From contig CAJXOG010000005.1 in the NCBI GenBank assembly GCA_913057775.1, positions 124,001-188,000 of the forward strand: DNA of 64,000 bases, written 5' to 3'. This document shows, in pieces, positions 1 through 9,022 of the stretch. The first letter of the stretch is position 1. Every line of letters begins with the position of its first letter. A program made the position numbers and the translations under genes. The notes under the pieces were generated by a model. The model was not told the DNA's origin, ran no database searches, and saw only the letters and a list, made by a program, of their open reading frames with translations. This DNA is from an uncultured Fodinibius sp. (lineage in GTDB: Bacteria > Bacteroidota > Rhodothermia > Balneolales > Balneolaceae).

Positions 1-1
1 T

Positions 2-490
2 ATCGTGGTCAATGCCGGGGTTTCAAACTATCAAAAAGAATCGGTAGGACGGCAAGCTGATCTACACGTAATCAATGTTAACGTCCGTGGTTTTGCAAAC
101 CTGGCAAGCTATAGTTTCAATCTGTTTGAGGAGCAGGGGCACGGGCAGATCGTGGGAATCTCATCAGTAGCCGGGCTTTTTGGCTGGGGATTGAACATCC
201 CTTATAACGCCTCCAAATCATTCATGAATACCTACCTGCAGGGATATCGACAAAAGGCTAATCACTCGGATGCCGATATTTCCGTATCCACCATTATGCC
301 GGGCTTTGTAGAGTCGGAAATGACCGAGGGGAAAAGGGATCTGTTCTGGGTTCAAGAAACAGAAAAAGCAGCCAAACAAATTGCCGATGCTATTGAACGT
401 AAAAAGCATGAAGCCTACATCACCAAACGATGGCGATTGGTGGGATGGTTTGTAAAACTTATCCCCAACTGGATGTGGAACCGGATGTAA
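2..490 (+). CDS. SDR family NAD(P)-dependent oxidoreductase (5' partial)
   Basis: Carboxy-terminal part of a classical short-chain dehydrogenase. The reading frame is open to the window edge, and the first codons read IVVNAG, the NNAG-like element that follows the Rossmann beta-4 strand. The GTG at position 5 is therefore an internal codon and not a start. The catalytic serine lies in GISSVAG and the Y-x3-K pair in YNASK. The amino-terminal glycine-rich cofactor loop is outside the window. The tail after PGFVESEM is rich in basic and aromatic residues (KRWRLVGWFVKLIPNWMW) and may associate with membrane. The substrate cannot be told from this fragment. Confidence 0.9.
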   Translation: MVVNAGVSNYQKESVGRQADLHVINVNVRGFANLASYSFNLFEEQGHGQIVGISSVAGLFGWGLNIPYNASKSFMNTYLQGYRQKANHSDADISVSTIMPGFVESEMTEGKRDLFWVQETEKAAKQIADAIERKKHEAYITKRWRLVGWFVKLIPNWMWNRM

Positions 491-521
491 TTCTAACCTT
501 TAAATTTACTGTTTAAAAAAA

Positions 522-989
522 GTGTCTAACTTAAGCGCCGGGATTCTGCTCTTCAACCGCAAACCTAGTTTAGAAATACTTTTAGCTCATCCGGGTGGAC
601 CTTACTGGTGGGATAAAGATGAGGGGGCGTGGTCAATCCCAAAGGGAGAAGTTGATGAAGATGAAGACCTGCTGGATGCCGCCAAACGCGAATTCCAGGA
701 AGAACTCGGATTCGTCCCTGAAGGAGAATTCATTAAGCTGGATTCGGTCAAACAGAAAGGCGGTAAAACCGTTTATTGCTGGGCCGTGGAATACCAAATT
801 CCCGATGATTTTATTTTTGCTCCCAATGAGTTCGAAATAGAGTGGCCGCCAAACTCGGGAAAAACTGAACTATTCCCCGAGATCGATCGCATTGAATACT
901 TTGGTGCTTTTGAAGCACGGAAGAAAATCAACCCGGCCCAACGTGAGTTTATCAGCCGCCTTATTGGTTACTTCAGTCAAAACCAATAA
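522..989 (+). CDS. Nudix hydrolase
   Basis: A 155-residue Nudix protein that starts at GTG. The full Nudix box is present at about residues 42-64: glycine, five residues, glutamate, seven residues, then REFQEELGF. This box binds the divalent metal and carries the catalytic glutamates for hydrolysis of a nucleoside diphosphate linked to another group. The start of the protein (SAGILLFNRKPSLEILLAHPGG) and the WSIPKGE element resemble the Ap4A-hydrolase/MutT-like group that includes predicted NTP pyrophosphohydrolases. The exact substrate is unknown. It lies 31 bases after the SDR gene on the same strand, so co-transcription is possible. Confidence 0.9.
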   Translation: MSNLSAGILLFNRKPSLEILLAHPGGPYWWDKDEGAWSIPKGEVDEDEDLLDAAKREFQEELGFVPEGEFIKLDSVKQKGGKTVYCWAVEYQIPDDFIFAPNEFEIEWPPNSGKTELFPEIDRIEYFGAFEARKKINPAQREFISRLIGYFSQNQ

Positions 990-1006
990 TTGGCTTACTG
1001 TTTAAA

Positions 1007-2896
1007 TTAATACGCCCAAAGCCGAAGTCCCATCCAATCCCAGTAGATAAAAAACAGGGTGAATCCTATTAGGGTGACTGCAATAATGGAAAAATAAATT
1101 TTCATAGCAGGATGAATCTCTTTTTGCCAACTGCGCAAGCTTGTCCATAGGGCACCAACCGAACTTATCCCAAAAAGATAGGTAGATACGGTAATTGCCA
1201 TGGCTTCCACAGTGCGTTCACCGATGGTTAACAGCTCAAGCTGAGAGGCCCCTAAAACTAACAAGCCGATGCTACACAATGCGGCAAACGGCCACCAGAA
1301 AAGCGACTGATATGAAAAGGGAGTATGCTTTGAGCTGTACTTACGATAACCTTCAAATGGTATCCAGAACAAGCTGAACAGCAATAAGGTTGCTAACATC
1401 CCCAAGCCGCCGAAAAATGCTCCGCGATAAACGTACTTTTTCCAACTTCCTGTTTTGACATAGAAAGTACCATCATGCTGCATTACTTGTCCATACTCTT
1501 CTGTATTCATGAAAAAGGCAGAGGACATTGTTTTATCTTCCCTGCGAAATTCATGTTTAGACACAGATAACAAGGACTTGGGAGACTCCATAAATCCTTT
1601 GGTATGCAAGGTGTCATCTAATACTTCAACTGTTAATCCATCTAATAGTACATGTAGCGGCATAAACAGTTGATTGCGTGGACTGCAATAGGCATAATAC
1701 CCCTCGTATTGGTCCAGATGTTCACCGGATACGTCAACAATGGAATGTGGTTTAGGCTTTTTGACATTCTGCAGTAAAAATTTTGTAATCGCTTCTCGGA
1801 TATCTCCAAAACCATTAGAGCTATTCAACAGCAGTACGTAGCCTAACTCATATTCCGGGAAGTACATATACTGAGCCACAAACCCATCAATTCCCCCGGC
1901 ATGATTTAGATTGGGATAACCAGCCATCTCAGAATGGGTAATTCCCAGCCCATAGCCTTTGGTAAATCCGTGTTTAGCAGCAAGTGTTGTCTCTGTATTT
2001 TCCATCCTATTAAGTAAGCTGTCTCGGATAAGTTCTTGTCCATCAAACGAACCATCATTTAATAACAGCTGTACAAATTTTGCCATATCAGCGGGTGAAG
2101 AATGCAACATCCCAGCGGGACGCAAATAGATATGCTGATATTCAACCGGATCATATTCGCCTTTATAACCTGTAGCCAATGTTTCTTTTACAGAATCACT
2201 GTAGGCAAAGGAAGATTGCCTCATCCCCAATGGTATTAAAATGCTTCTCCGTAGATAGTCTTCGTACGGCTGGCCGGTTACTTCTTCAATGATATGACCC
2301 GCTACAGCATAACCCGGATTGGAATAGGAATACCGCGTGCCGGGCCGCCAGCGTACTACTCTTGATTTAGGATTAATACTCAGGGCTTTTTCTAGAGATA
2401 TATTGGGGTCATGCTGCGTATTATAAAACTCGCTAAAGTGCATATCATCAAATCCGGCCGTGTGCTCAAGTAGATGCTTGACCCGAACGGGATCTGTTTC
2501 CTTCCAAGGGTTTTTAATTTCAATATTGGGAACCAACTCCTGAACCTTGTCATTGAGGCTCAGTTTCCCCTCTTCCACAAGCTTCATTATGCCCATAGCC
2601 ACGAATGTTTTCGAGACAGAACCAACCCGAAACAGATGATCAACAGTTACCGGATTCTCATCCTCATAATCTGCATAGCCTATACCGCCAGACCAGATAA
2701 CAGAATCCTTATGCACCAAAGCTATTCCCGCTCCTGGTATATTGTTTTCCTGCAGTAATGAATCAACTGTTGCTTCCAAAGAATCAATATCTGCAACTAT
2801 TGATGTGTCCTGTTTTTGTTGTGCGAAAATATCACCGGAAGAAAGGCCAACAATTAACAACGATAATGCCACTAAAAACCAACACTTTTTACTCAT
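1007..2896 (-). CDS. Serine hydrolase, class C beta-lactamase/esterase family, with C-terminal membrane segments
   Basis: A 629-residue secreted or membrane protein. Residues 1-25 form a signal peptide ending near FAQQ. The penicillin-binding fold follows, with S93-x-x-K96 (GSVSK), a YSN triad near residue 190 (RYSYSNPGYA) and an HAGG element near 335, matching the three motifs of class C beta-lactamases, D-aminopeptidases and related esterases. A linker domain follows, then about four hydrophobic segments between roughly 490 and 629. Soluble class C enzymes are near 380 residues, so the membrane tail is an addition. It is more likely a peptidase or esterase anchored in the cytoplasmic membrane than a resistance enzyme. 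It is convergent with the Nudix gene. Confidence 0.88.
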   Translation of the reverse strand: MSKKCWFLVALSLLIVGLSSGDIFAQQKQDTSIVADIDSLEATVDSLLQENNIPGAGIALVHKDSVIWSGGIGYADYEDENPVTVDHLFRVGSVSKTFVAMGIMKLVEEGKLSLNDKVQELVPNIEIKNPWKETDPVRVKHLLEHTAGFDDMHFSEFYNTQHDPNISLEKALSINPKSRVVRWRPGTRYSYSNPGYAVAGHIIEEVTGQPYEDYLRRSILIPLGMRQSSFAYSDSVKETLATGYKGEYDPVEYQHIYLRPAGMLHSSPADMAKFVQLLLNDGSFDGQELIRDSLLNRMENTETTLAAKHGFTKGYGLGITHSEMAGYPNLNHAGGIDGFVAQYMYFPEYELGYVLLLNSSNGFGDIREAITKFLLQNVKKPKPHSIVDVSGEHLDQYEGYYAYCSPRNQLFMPLHVLLDGLTVEVLDDTLHTKGFMESPKSLLSVSKHEFRREDKTMSSAFFMNTEEYGQVMQHDGTFYVKTGSWKKYVYRGAFFGGLGMLATLLLFSLFWIPFEGYRKYSSKHTPFSYQSLFWWPFAALCSIGLLVLGASQLELLTIGERTVEAMAITVSTYLFGISSVGALWTSLRSWQKEIHPAMKIYFSIIAVTLIGFTLFFIYWDWMGLRLWAY

Positions 2897-3078
2897 ATCG
2901 CAACCATTTTAAATTTCCATACTGCTTCTAATTCAGCTATAATTACGTCTATTACATTTCATTGTTACAATCAACATTCTGAATGCAGAACGCTGGCTAT
3001 AAATCTAAAGTTAATAGAATAGCTATGATACAAAAGCTATGACAACACTATTAAATTTCAACAAATCAAAAATTTATT

Positions 3079-3660
3079 ATGGATGGAAAAAAACTATTGA
3101 TGCTTGTAGGAGATTTTGGAGAGGATTATGAAATCATGGTACCATTTCAGGCACTGCAGATGGTAGGCCATACCGTGCATGCTGTTTGTCCCGGCAAAAA
3201 GAAGGGTGACACCGTAAAAACGGCTATTCACGATTTTGAAGGAGATCAAACCTATACCGAAAAGCCGGGACATAATTTTGCCCTCAATGCTACTTTCGAT
3301 AAAGCTGATCCCGCCGACTACGACGGACTTGTTGTTGCCGGTGGTCGTGCCCCCGAATACCTGCGACGCGAAGAAGGTGTATTGGATATGGTTCGTCACT
3401 TCTTTGAGGAAGATAAACCCGTTGCAGCTATTTGTCACGGACTCCAGATTCTATCCGCTGCCGATGTAATAAGCGGTAAAACTTTGACGGCCTACCCTGC
3501 ATGTGGACCTGAAATGGAAGCCGCAGGTGCCGATTACAAAGATGTGGAAGCAACAGAAGTAGTCGTTGATGGTAAGCTCGTTACTTCACCTGCTTGGCCC
3601 GGGCATCCCAAATGGCTAAGCGCTTTTCTCGATGTGCTGGGAACCAAAATTACTCACTAA
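3079..3660 (+). CDS. DJ-1/PfpI family protein
   Basis: A 193-residue class I glutamine-amidotransferase-like protein. The nucleophile elbow AICHG places the reactive cysteine at residue 119 with histidine 120 next to it. The conserved acidic residue near 15-18 (GEDYE) is also present. [14 protein letters not shown] matches PfpI-type proteins such as general stress protein 18 or deglycase-like members. A cytoplasmic protective or hydrolytic role is typical of the family, but the reaction here cannot be assigned. The gene stands alone and ends at a strong hairpin. Confidence 0.9.
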   Translation: MDGKKLLMLVGDFGEDYEIMVPFQALQMVGHTVHAVCPGKKKGDTVKTAIHDFEGDQTYTEKPGHNFALNATFDKADPADYDGLVVAGGRAPEYLRREEGVLDMVRHFFEEDKPVAAICHGLQILSAADVISGKTLTAYPACGPEMEAAGADYKDVEATEVVVDGKLVTSPAWPGHPKWLSAFLDVLGTKITH

Positions 3661-3675
3661 CTTTATCCAAAATAA

Positions 3676-3710
3676 AAAAAGCGAGGAGCTAAACACTCCT
3701 CGCTTTTATA
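3676..3710. terminator. Bidirectional rho-independent terminator
   Basis: A nine-base-pair stem (gcgaggag on the left, ctcctcgc on the right, closed by a flanking A-T pair) with a seven-base loop. It has an A-run on the left and a T-run on the right, so it can end transcription of the DJ-1/PfpI gene from the left and of the fasciclin gene from the right. Confidence 0.8.
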
Positions 3711-3729
3711 CTTTTAGGTATTCAGGTTA

Positions 3730-4266
3730 TCAATAACCTGACTCCATATCTTCCTTCTCCTCATTATCAGAAGGCATAATCACTGCATCAATAATGTGCA
3801 CAACGCCGTTTGAGGCTTCAACATCAGCCTTCACTACATTGGCACCATTAATCATCGCTCCGTCGGATAAGGAAACCTTAATTTTGTTTCCTTGTACGGT
3901 CTCTACCATTTGACCGTCCTTAAGATCAGAAGACATGATCTTACCGGAGACAACGTGATAGGTTAAAATATTTTGAAGCTGCCCTTTATTTTCTTCTTTC
4001 AACAGCATATCCAGCGTACCATCCGGCAAATTACTGAATGCCTGATTTCTGGGAGCAAATACTGTGAAAGGGCCTTCGCCATTCAGTGTTTCAACCAGAT
4101 CAGCTGCTTTTACAGCAGTAACTAAAGTAGATAGCTGATCGGTATCCTGCGCAATGGAAACTATTTTATTGTGATGATCAACCTTTTTATCCTTCTCTGG
4201 ATTTTGTGTAAACGCCAGCAACACAATGGATGCCAGCATTACGGTTAAGATTTTTGTAAGCTTCAT
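3730..4266 (-). CDS. Fasciclin (FAS1) domain protein
   Basis: A 178-residue exported protein with a signal peptide (MKLTKILTVMLASIVLLAFT) and one FAS1 domain from about 40 to 168. The two FAS1 hallmark regions are visible: FTVFAPRNQAFSNLP near 68-82 and the H2-like ILTYHVVSGKI near 103-113. The domain ends with GVVHIIDAVIMP. FAS1 proteins act in adhesion or cell-surface assembly, and the precise role here is unknown. The tail is acidic. Confidence 0.93.
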   Translation of the reverse strand: MKLTKILTVMLASIVLLAFTQNPEKDKKVDHHNKIVSIAQDTDQLSTLVTAVKAADLVETLNGEGPFTVFAPRNQAFSNLPDGTLDMLLKEENKGQLQNILTYHVVSGKIMSSDLKDGQMVETVQGNKIKVSLSDGAMINGANVVKADVEASNGVVHIIDAVIMPSDNEEKEDMESGY

Positions 4267-4366
4267 AATAAGATTGTATTTTTATTTAGGATTGTGATAG
4301 CAAAACATTCTTACCAATGTTTTGTGATGTGATGGCTTAACGCTATTTAGCAATACACCATTCACG

Positions 4367-4400
4367 AAGGCCGAAGTTTTTTCTTCGGCCTTTTTTTATT
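4367..4400 (+). terminator. Terminator hairpin without an obvious upstream gene
   Basis: A ten-base-pair stem (aaggccgaag / cttcggcctt) with a T loop and a trailing run of seven or more T on the plus strand. The gene to the left (fasciclin) is on the other strand, so no protein gene feeds into this terminator. It may end a short untranslated RNA from the 4267-4366 interval or catch antisense transcription. Confidence 0.6.
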
Positions 4401-4620
4401 CCCGATTTCTTATCTCTTCGTATGATGCTTCCAAATCAATCATAGGTTACGGGTAATCTTCTCCTATTTCTACGTCCGCCAATTTCTGCTGCTATTTCAT
4501 TCATATTTACAATCATTAAACAACAAAACGGTTGAACCGTTCGATATTAATATGAATGGATTGTATAATGACATAGTCTTACATCAACGGCTTTTGCTAA
4601 TATTGTTATTAAGCACAATA

Positions 4621-5763
4621 ATGTCCTCTTCATTTAAAACATCCATCCAATGGGTCATTCTTTTGACATTTCTGTCAACCATTGTAAGCTGTGAAACCCA
4701 GCAAGGAAACAGCAATCAAATTATATCAAAACTACAACTCCCGGATGGGTTTAGAGCAGAAGTTTTTGCTGATAACGTACCCAATGCTCGTCAGCTTGCC
4801 ATGGGAGAAAGCGGAATCATTTATGCCGGCAGCCGAGAAGCGGGTAATGTGTATGCTATCGTAGATGAAAACAAAGATTCCAAAGTTGATACCGTTTACA
4901 CTATTGCCAAAGATCTGCGCATGCCGAGCGGTATTGCTTTCCGAAACGGATCACTTTATGTGGCTGCAGTGAGCACCATTTATCGGTATGATGATATCGA
5001 AGCCAACCTTACCAACCCGCCGGAACCTGTAATTGTCACAGATAACTATCCCACTGAAGGCCATCACGGCTGGAAATTTATTGGGTTTGGCCCCGATGAC
5101 AAACTGTATGTTCCAGTCGGGGCACCTTGTAATATTTGTAACTCAGAGGAGGAAATTTTTGCCAGCATCACTCGTATCAACCCAGATGGAACAGATCGCG
5201 AAATTATTGCCAAAGGCGTTCGAAATTCGGTAGGTTTCGACTGGCATCCACACACCGGCAACCTTTGGTTCACCGATAACGGACGCGATTGGATGGGCGA
5301 TAACCGTCCGCCTTGCGAACTCAATCATCTATCCGGAACGGGACAGCATTTCGGTTTTCCCTACAAGCATGGCCATGATATTTGGGATCCTAAATTTGGT
5401 GAAAAGGGAAAAGCAGTGAATCAGGAATTTAAAGATCCGGCACAAGCTTTGGATCCCCACGTAGCACCATTGGGAATGATTTTCTATACCGGGGATATGT
5501 TTCCGGATACATATCACAATCAAATATTGATTGCAGAACATGGCAGTTGGAACAGAACTGAGAAAATCGGGTATCGTATAACGAAGGTTACTCTTAAAGA
5601 CGGCGAAACCACTTCGTATGAACCGTTCATTGAAGGATGGCTTCAGGATAATGAATCGGTATGGGGACGTCCCGTCGATTTATTACAAATGCCAGATGGA
5701 TCAGTACTTATCTCTGATGATCACAGCGGCGTAATTTATCGCGTTAGTTATCAAAACGGTTAA
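4621..5763 (+). CDS. PQQ-dependent sugar dehydrogenase-like lipoprotein
   Basis: Soluble glucose dehydrogenase/L-sorbosone dehydrogenase type beta-propeller. The start at 4621 is chosen because it gives a clean lipoprotein signal (MSSSFKTSIQ onward, lipobox IVSC). The ATG at 4552, 23 codons upstream in frame, would add a second hydrophobic stretch and is less likely. Family signatures include DGFRAEVFADNVPNARQL, GHHGWKFIGFGPDDKLYVP and RNSVGFDWHP followed by WFTDNGRDWMGD, the region that holds the PQQ/calcium site in relatives. It would oxidise an aldose or alcohol in the periplasm. It begins a plus-strand run with DoxX, an alcohol dehydrogenase and an isocitrate-type dehydrogenase. No PQQ biosynthesis gene is in the window. 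Confidence 0.88.
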   Translation: MSSSFKTSIQWVILLTFLSTIVSCETQQGNSNQIISKLQLPDGFRAEVFADNVPNARQLAMGESGIIYAGSREAGNVYAIVDENKDSKVDTVYTIAKDLRMPSGIAFRNGSLYVAAVSTIYRYDDIEANLTNPPEPVIVTDNYPTEGHHGWKFIGFGPDDKLYVPVGAPCNICNSEEEIFASITRINPDGTDREIIAKGVRNSVGFDWHPHTGNLWFTDNGRDWMGDNRPPCELNHLSGTGQHFGFPYKHGHDIWDPKFGEKGKAVNQEFKDPAQALDPHVAPLGMIFYTGDMFPDTYHNQILIAEHGSWNRTEKIGYRITKVTLKDGETTSYEPFIEGWLQDNESVWGRPVDLLQMPDGSVLISDDHSGVIYRVSYQNG

Positions 5764-5777
5764 ATAAATTTATATCA

Positions 5778-6212
5778 ATGACACCACTTCGAAAACGAGG
5801 TATCTATCGCAATATTGGACTTTTAATTATTCGAGTTGGACTGGGTATCATGTTTATTTTACATGGTTTCCCAAAAATGTTTGGCGGACCCGATACCTGG
5901 ATTGAAGTGGGATCGGCCATGCAATATCTGGGAATTGATTTTGCTCCCATGTTTTTTGGCTTTATGGCCGGAGTTACTGAATTTTTTGGAGGTATATTTT
6001 TATTGTTTGGTCTGTTTTTTATGCCCAGTGTTATCTTTCTTTTTATCGTGATGCTGGTAGCTACGATCCAACATATTGGGGCTGGCGATGGCTTTGTAAG
6101 CTATTCTCACAGCATTGAAATTGCTATCGTTATGGCTGGATTATTACTCATTGGTCCGGGTAAATACAGTCTCGATCGCAAGTTGCAAAAAAGAAACAGA
6201 CGACGATACTAA
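5778..6212 (+). CDS. DoxX family membrane protein
   Basis: A 144-residue protein with four predicted membrane spans. The amino-terminal R-x-GLGIMFILHGFPKMFG motif is typical of DoxX/YphA-like proteins. Members are small membrane proteins linked to respiratory or redox chains, and some are subunits of quinone-reducing enzymes. It starts 14 bases after the sugar dehydrogenase and 15 bases before the alcohol dehydrogenase, so an operon is likely. It may link periplasmic oxidation to the quinone pool, but that is inference from context. Confidence 0.88.
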   Translation: MTPLRKRGIYRNIGLLIIRVGLGIMFILHGFPKMFGGPDTWIEVGSAMQYLGIDFAPMFFGFMAGVTEFFGGIFLLFGLFFMPSVIFLFIVMLVATIQHIGAGDGFVSYSHSIEIAIVMAGLLLIGPGKYSLDRKLQKRNRRRY

Positions 6213-6227
6213 GTATATACTTTTTCT

Positions 6228-7220
6228 ATGAGAGCAATGGTTTTACATACCGCTGGCAAACCTTTGGAATTACAGGATATTCCAATTCCCAATCCCGATA
6301 AAAACCAGCTGCTGTTAAAAGTACAAACCTGCGGCCTTTGCCGAACTGATCTTCATATTATGGACGGTGAACTGGACAACCCCAATTTACCACTTGTATT
6401 AGGCCATCAAATTGTAGGTACAATAGAAGAAGTGGGCGAAAATGTAGCCGGATTAAAAAAGGGTGATAAAGTGGGAGTGCCATGGTTGGGCTACACTTGC
6501 GGAAATTGCGAATTCTGTCATAATGATCAGGAAAACCTCTGCGACAATGCTCAATTTACCGGTTACGATATTAATGGTGGCTTTGCCGAATATGCTGTAG
6601 CCGATGCTCGGTTTTGTTTTCCCATTCCTGAAAACTATCCGGCAGTACAAGCTGCCCCACTGCTGTGTGCCGGACTTATCGGCTATCGAGCTTTACGGAA
6701 AACCAACAATGCCCAACGGTTGGGATTTTACGGATTTGGATCAGCTGCTCATATTCTTACCCAGGTTGCGCTTCATCAAAACAAAGAAGTTTACGCTTTC
6801 ACTCGTCCCGGTGATACCAAAACACAACAGTTTGCCCAAAATTTAGGAGCTACGTGGGCCGGCGGATCTGAAACCCTGCCACCCCAACATTTGGATGCAG
6901 CTATCATTTTTGCACCCGTTGGACCACTTGTGCCACAAGCATTGAAAGCAGTTAAGAAAGGAGGTAGTGTCGTCTGTGCAGGTATTCATATGAGCGATAT
7001 CCCAAGTTTTCCATATAACGATCTTTGGGAGGAGCGATCTATCGAGTCAATAGCCAACCTTACGCGTCGCGATGGAACTGAGTTCATGCAGCTGGCTCCG
7101 GAAGTACCGATTGAATCTCAAGTTACCACCTATCCCCTTACCGACGCCAACCAGGCACTTGATGATTTACGAGCCGGAAACTTTGAAGGATCGGCTGTAC
7201 TTTCGATCAGCGATGAGTAA
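6228..7220 (+). CDS. Zinc-dependent alcohol dehydrogenase
   Basis: A 330-residue medium-chain dehydrogenase. The catalytic zinc cysteine is in CGLCRTDLH (residue near 37). The GHE motif reads GHQ, a substitution found in some alcohol dehydrogenase families. The structural zinc site is the four-cysteine stretch CGNCEFC...C near 91-105. The Rossmann region reads GFYGFGSAAHI, resembling the NADP-type alcohol dehydrogenases annotated as zinc-binding alcohol dehydrogenase family. It oxidises or reduces an alcohol/aldehyde, substrate unknown. It follows doxX by 15 bases, which suggests joint expression with the sugar dehydrogenase. Confidence 0.92.
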   Translation: MRAMVLHTAGKPLELQDIPIPNPDKNQLLLKVQTCGLCRTDLHIMDGELDNPNLPLVLGHQIVGTIEEVGENVAGLKKGDKVGVPWLGYTCGNCEFCHNDQENLCDNAQFTGYDINGGFAEYAVADARFCFPIPENYPAVQAAPLLCAGLIGYRALRKTNNAQRLGFYGFGSAAHILTQVALHQNKEVYAFTRPGDTKTQQFAQNLGATWAGGSETLPPQHLDAAIIFAPVGPLVPQALKAVKKGGSVVCAGIHMSDIPSFPYNDLWEERSIESIANLTRRDGTEFMQLAPEVPIESQVTTYPLTDANQALDDLRAGNFEGSAVLSISDE

Positions 7221-7241
7221 CATTGCTTGCCCAGATAAGTT

Positions 7242-7272
7242 ATGACATAAAGTCCTATTATTTGTATCTTTG
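7242..7272 (+). promoter_or_regulatory. Putative promoter of the isocitrate-type dehydrogenase gene
   Basis: The -7 box TATCTTTG at 7265-7272 matches the Bacteroidota consensus TAnnTTTG exactly. No clear TTG lies at the ideal -33 spacing; the closest candidate is ATGACA at about 7242. It sits 57 bases before the ATG at 7329, so the downstream gene may have its own promoter despite the preceding operon. Confidence 0.4.
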
Positions 7273-7328
7273 CGGGCTATATTAGCAGATAAAAATTAAT
7301 CCGAGTTCTTCTAAATACATTTATACTC

Positions 7329-8333
7329 ATGCACGATATTGTTTTAATCCCAGGCGATGGAATTGGCCCCGAAATCACAAAATCTGTAACTATCATTTTA
7401 GATGAAGCTGGTGCAGACATTAATTGGATTGAATGCACCGCCGGACTTACGGCACAGGAAGAGCTCGGTAATCCTCTGCCTGACGAAACTCTGGATGCTA
7501 TTGATCAGTATCGGCTTGCATTGAAAGGCCCCTTAACCACTCCTGTAGGTGCCGGATTCCGTTCAGTAAATGTTGCTATGCGTAAAAAGTTTCAACTCCA
7601 CAGCAATATTCGCCCGGCTAAAACACTGCCACATATCCACAGCCGATATGAAGACGTGAATCTCGTAATGTTCCGCGAAAACACCGAGGGACTTTACATT
7701 GGCAAAGAACAATGGGTCGAAGAAAACAGTCATGCCGAAAGCATCGCCGTTGTTACCCGCGAAGCCAGTGAAAAAGTAATACGTTCAGCTTTCGAATACG
7801 CTAAAAAGAAAGGACGCAAGAAAGTTACCTTAGTACATAAAGCCAATATTCTAAAATTTACCTGCGGACTTTTTATGGAAGTGGGTGAAGAAATTTCCAA
7901 GGATTATCCAACCATTGAATATGAAGATCTTATTGTAGATAACATGGCCATGCAAATGGTATTGCGTCCCGAGCAATTTGATGTGATCGTAACAACAAAC
8001 CTATTTGGTGATATCCTTTCTGATCTGGCCTCAGGCCTTGTTGGCGGACTTGGACTGACAGGTGCTGCTAACATTGGCGATGATGCAGCTATGTTTGAAG
8101 CTGTTCATGGTTCAGCCCCGGACATTGCAGGCCAAAATAAAGCCAATCCTATCGCATTCTTGCTTTCTGCCTTGATGATGCTTGAGCACATCGGAGAAGA
8201 TGACTTAGCTGATAGAATCAGGCAAGCAGTATATTATACATTGGAAAATAAAGAAGTTTGCACCCCTGATATTGGAGGAAACGGTTCCACCACTTCATTT
8301 ACCAAAGCTGTATGCTATAATCTTCGCAAGTAG
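7329..8333 (+). CDS. Isocitrate/isopropylmalate dehydrogenase family, probable NAD-dependent isocitrate dehydrogenase
   Basis: A 334-residue beta-decarboxylating dehydrogenase. The amino terminus IPGDGIGPEI is invariant in the family. SNIRPAKTLP and FRENTEGLYIG form the substrate-binding arginine region, the K in KANILK is the catalytic lysine, and the metal-binding aspartates lie in TNLFGDILSDLASGL. EAVHGSAPDIAG contacts the cofactor adenine. The RENTEG element and lack of isopropylmalate-specific motifs favour isocitrate or homoisocitrate over 3-isopropylmalate. It would feed the TCA cycle in the cytoplasm. The short length fits the NAD-linked type and not the 400-residue Icd of Escherichia coli. 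Confidence 0.88.
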   Translation: MHDIVLIPGDGIGPEITKSVTIILDEAGADINWIECTAGLTAQEELGNPLPDETLDAIDQYRLALKGPLTTPVGAGFRSVNVAMRKKFQLHSNIRPAKTLPHIHSRYEDVNLVMFRENTEGLYIGKEQWVEENSHAESIAVVTREASEKVIRSAFEYAKKKGRKKVTLVHKANILKFTCGLFMEVGEEISKDYPTIEYEDLIVDNMAMQMVLRPEQFDVIVTTNLFGDILSDLASGLVGGLGLTGAANIGDDAAMFEAVHGSAPDIAGQNKANPIAFLLSALMMLEHIGEDDLADRIRQAVYYTLENKEVCTPDIGGNGSTTSFTKAVCYNLRK

Positions 8334-8370
8334 TTTCTGCTAGCATTGGCCTTTATAAGGTTTTCGGCAA

Positions 8371-8865
8371 TTACATAGTCAAAGGTTGAATGAATTGCAC
8401 ATCCATAGCTTTTGTATCTAGCAGCGCTATGGTTGCCTCTTCGTCAAAACCATGGGCCGTACCGGGATTTACTGCTAAGGTATTGCCGATAAATTCGACC
8501 TTCTTTTCGTGGGTATGCCCAGATACCACCACCTCATAATTGCCACACTGTTCTAATGCTTCGGTGATAGGTAGATCGGTACCGTGATAAAGTGCAATGG
8601 TTTTATTATCAACGGCTACTTCGCCGAAACTTCCTAAATGCGTCGCTCCTATCTTGCTAAACTTTTGCAAGATCAAATAATGATCTCCATCATTATTACC
8701 AAAAACGCCTTTAAGATTTAATCCTTCAAAAGGTGGAATGGTGAAGGGACTACAGAAATCACCGGCATGCAAAACGAGCTCTACATCACGTTCTTTAAAT
8801 ATTTTAACGGCCGTTTCAATGTTCCGAACATGATCATGTGAGTCTGAAATAAGTCCGATCAACAT
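8371..8865 (-). CDS. YfcE/MJ0936-family metallophosphoesterase
   Basis: A 164-residue calcineurin-like phosphoesterase. Metal ligands are visible in order: DSHDH near residue 8, GDF near 37, GNND near 57, and GHTH near 117. Members hydrolyse phosphodiesters in vitro, and the cellular substrate is generally unknown. It is convergent with the dehydrogenase gene and transcribed alone. Confidence 0.92.
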   Translation of the reverse strand: MLIGLISDSHDHVRNIETAVKIFKERDVELVLHAGDFCSPFTIPPFEGLNLKGVFGNNDGDHYLILQKFSKIGATHLGSFGEVAVDNKTIALYHGTDLPITEALEQCGNYEVVVSGHTHEKKVEFIGNTLAVNPGTAHGFDEEATIALLDTKAMDVQFIQPLTM

Positions 8866-9022
8866 AGTTCTTTTCTTCTGTTTTTAGTTTTGCATATAGT
8901 TATAAGATTTAGGACGAGATTTCAAATTCTCGGCATCTAATTAATATTATTGGCTTTAAAAAAAGTAATTTCTATTATTATCACAGTTTTGACTACTAAC
9001 TTTAAACATAGGCGCTAACATT

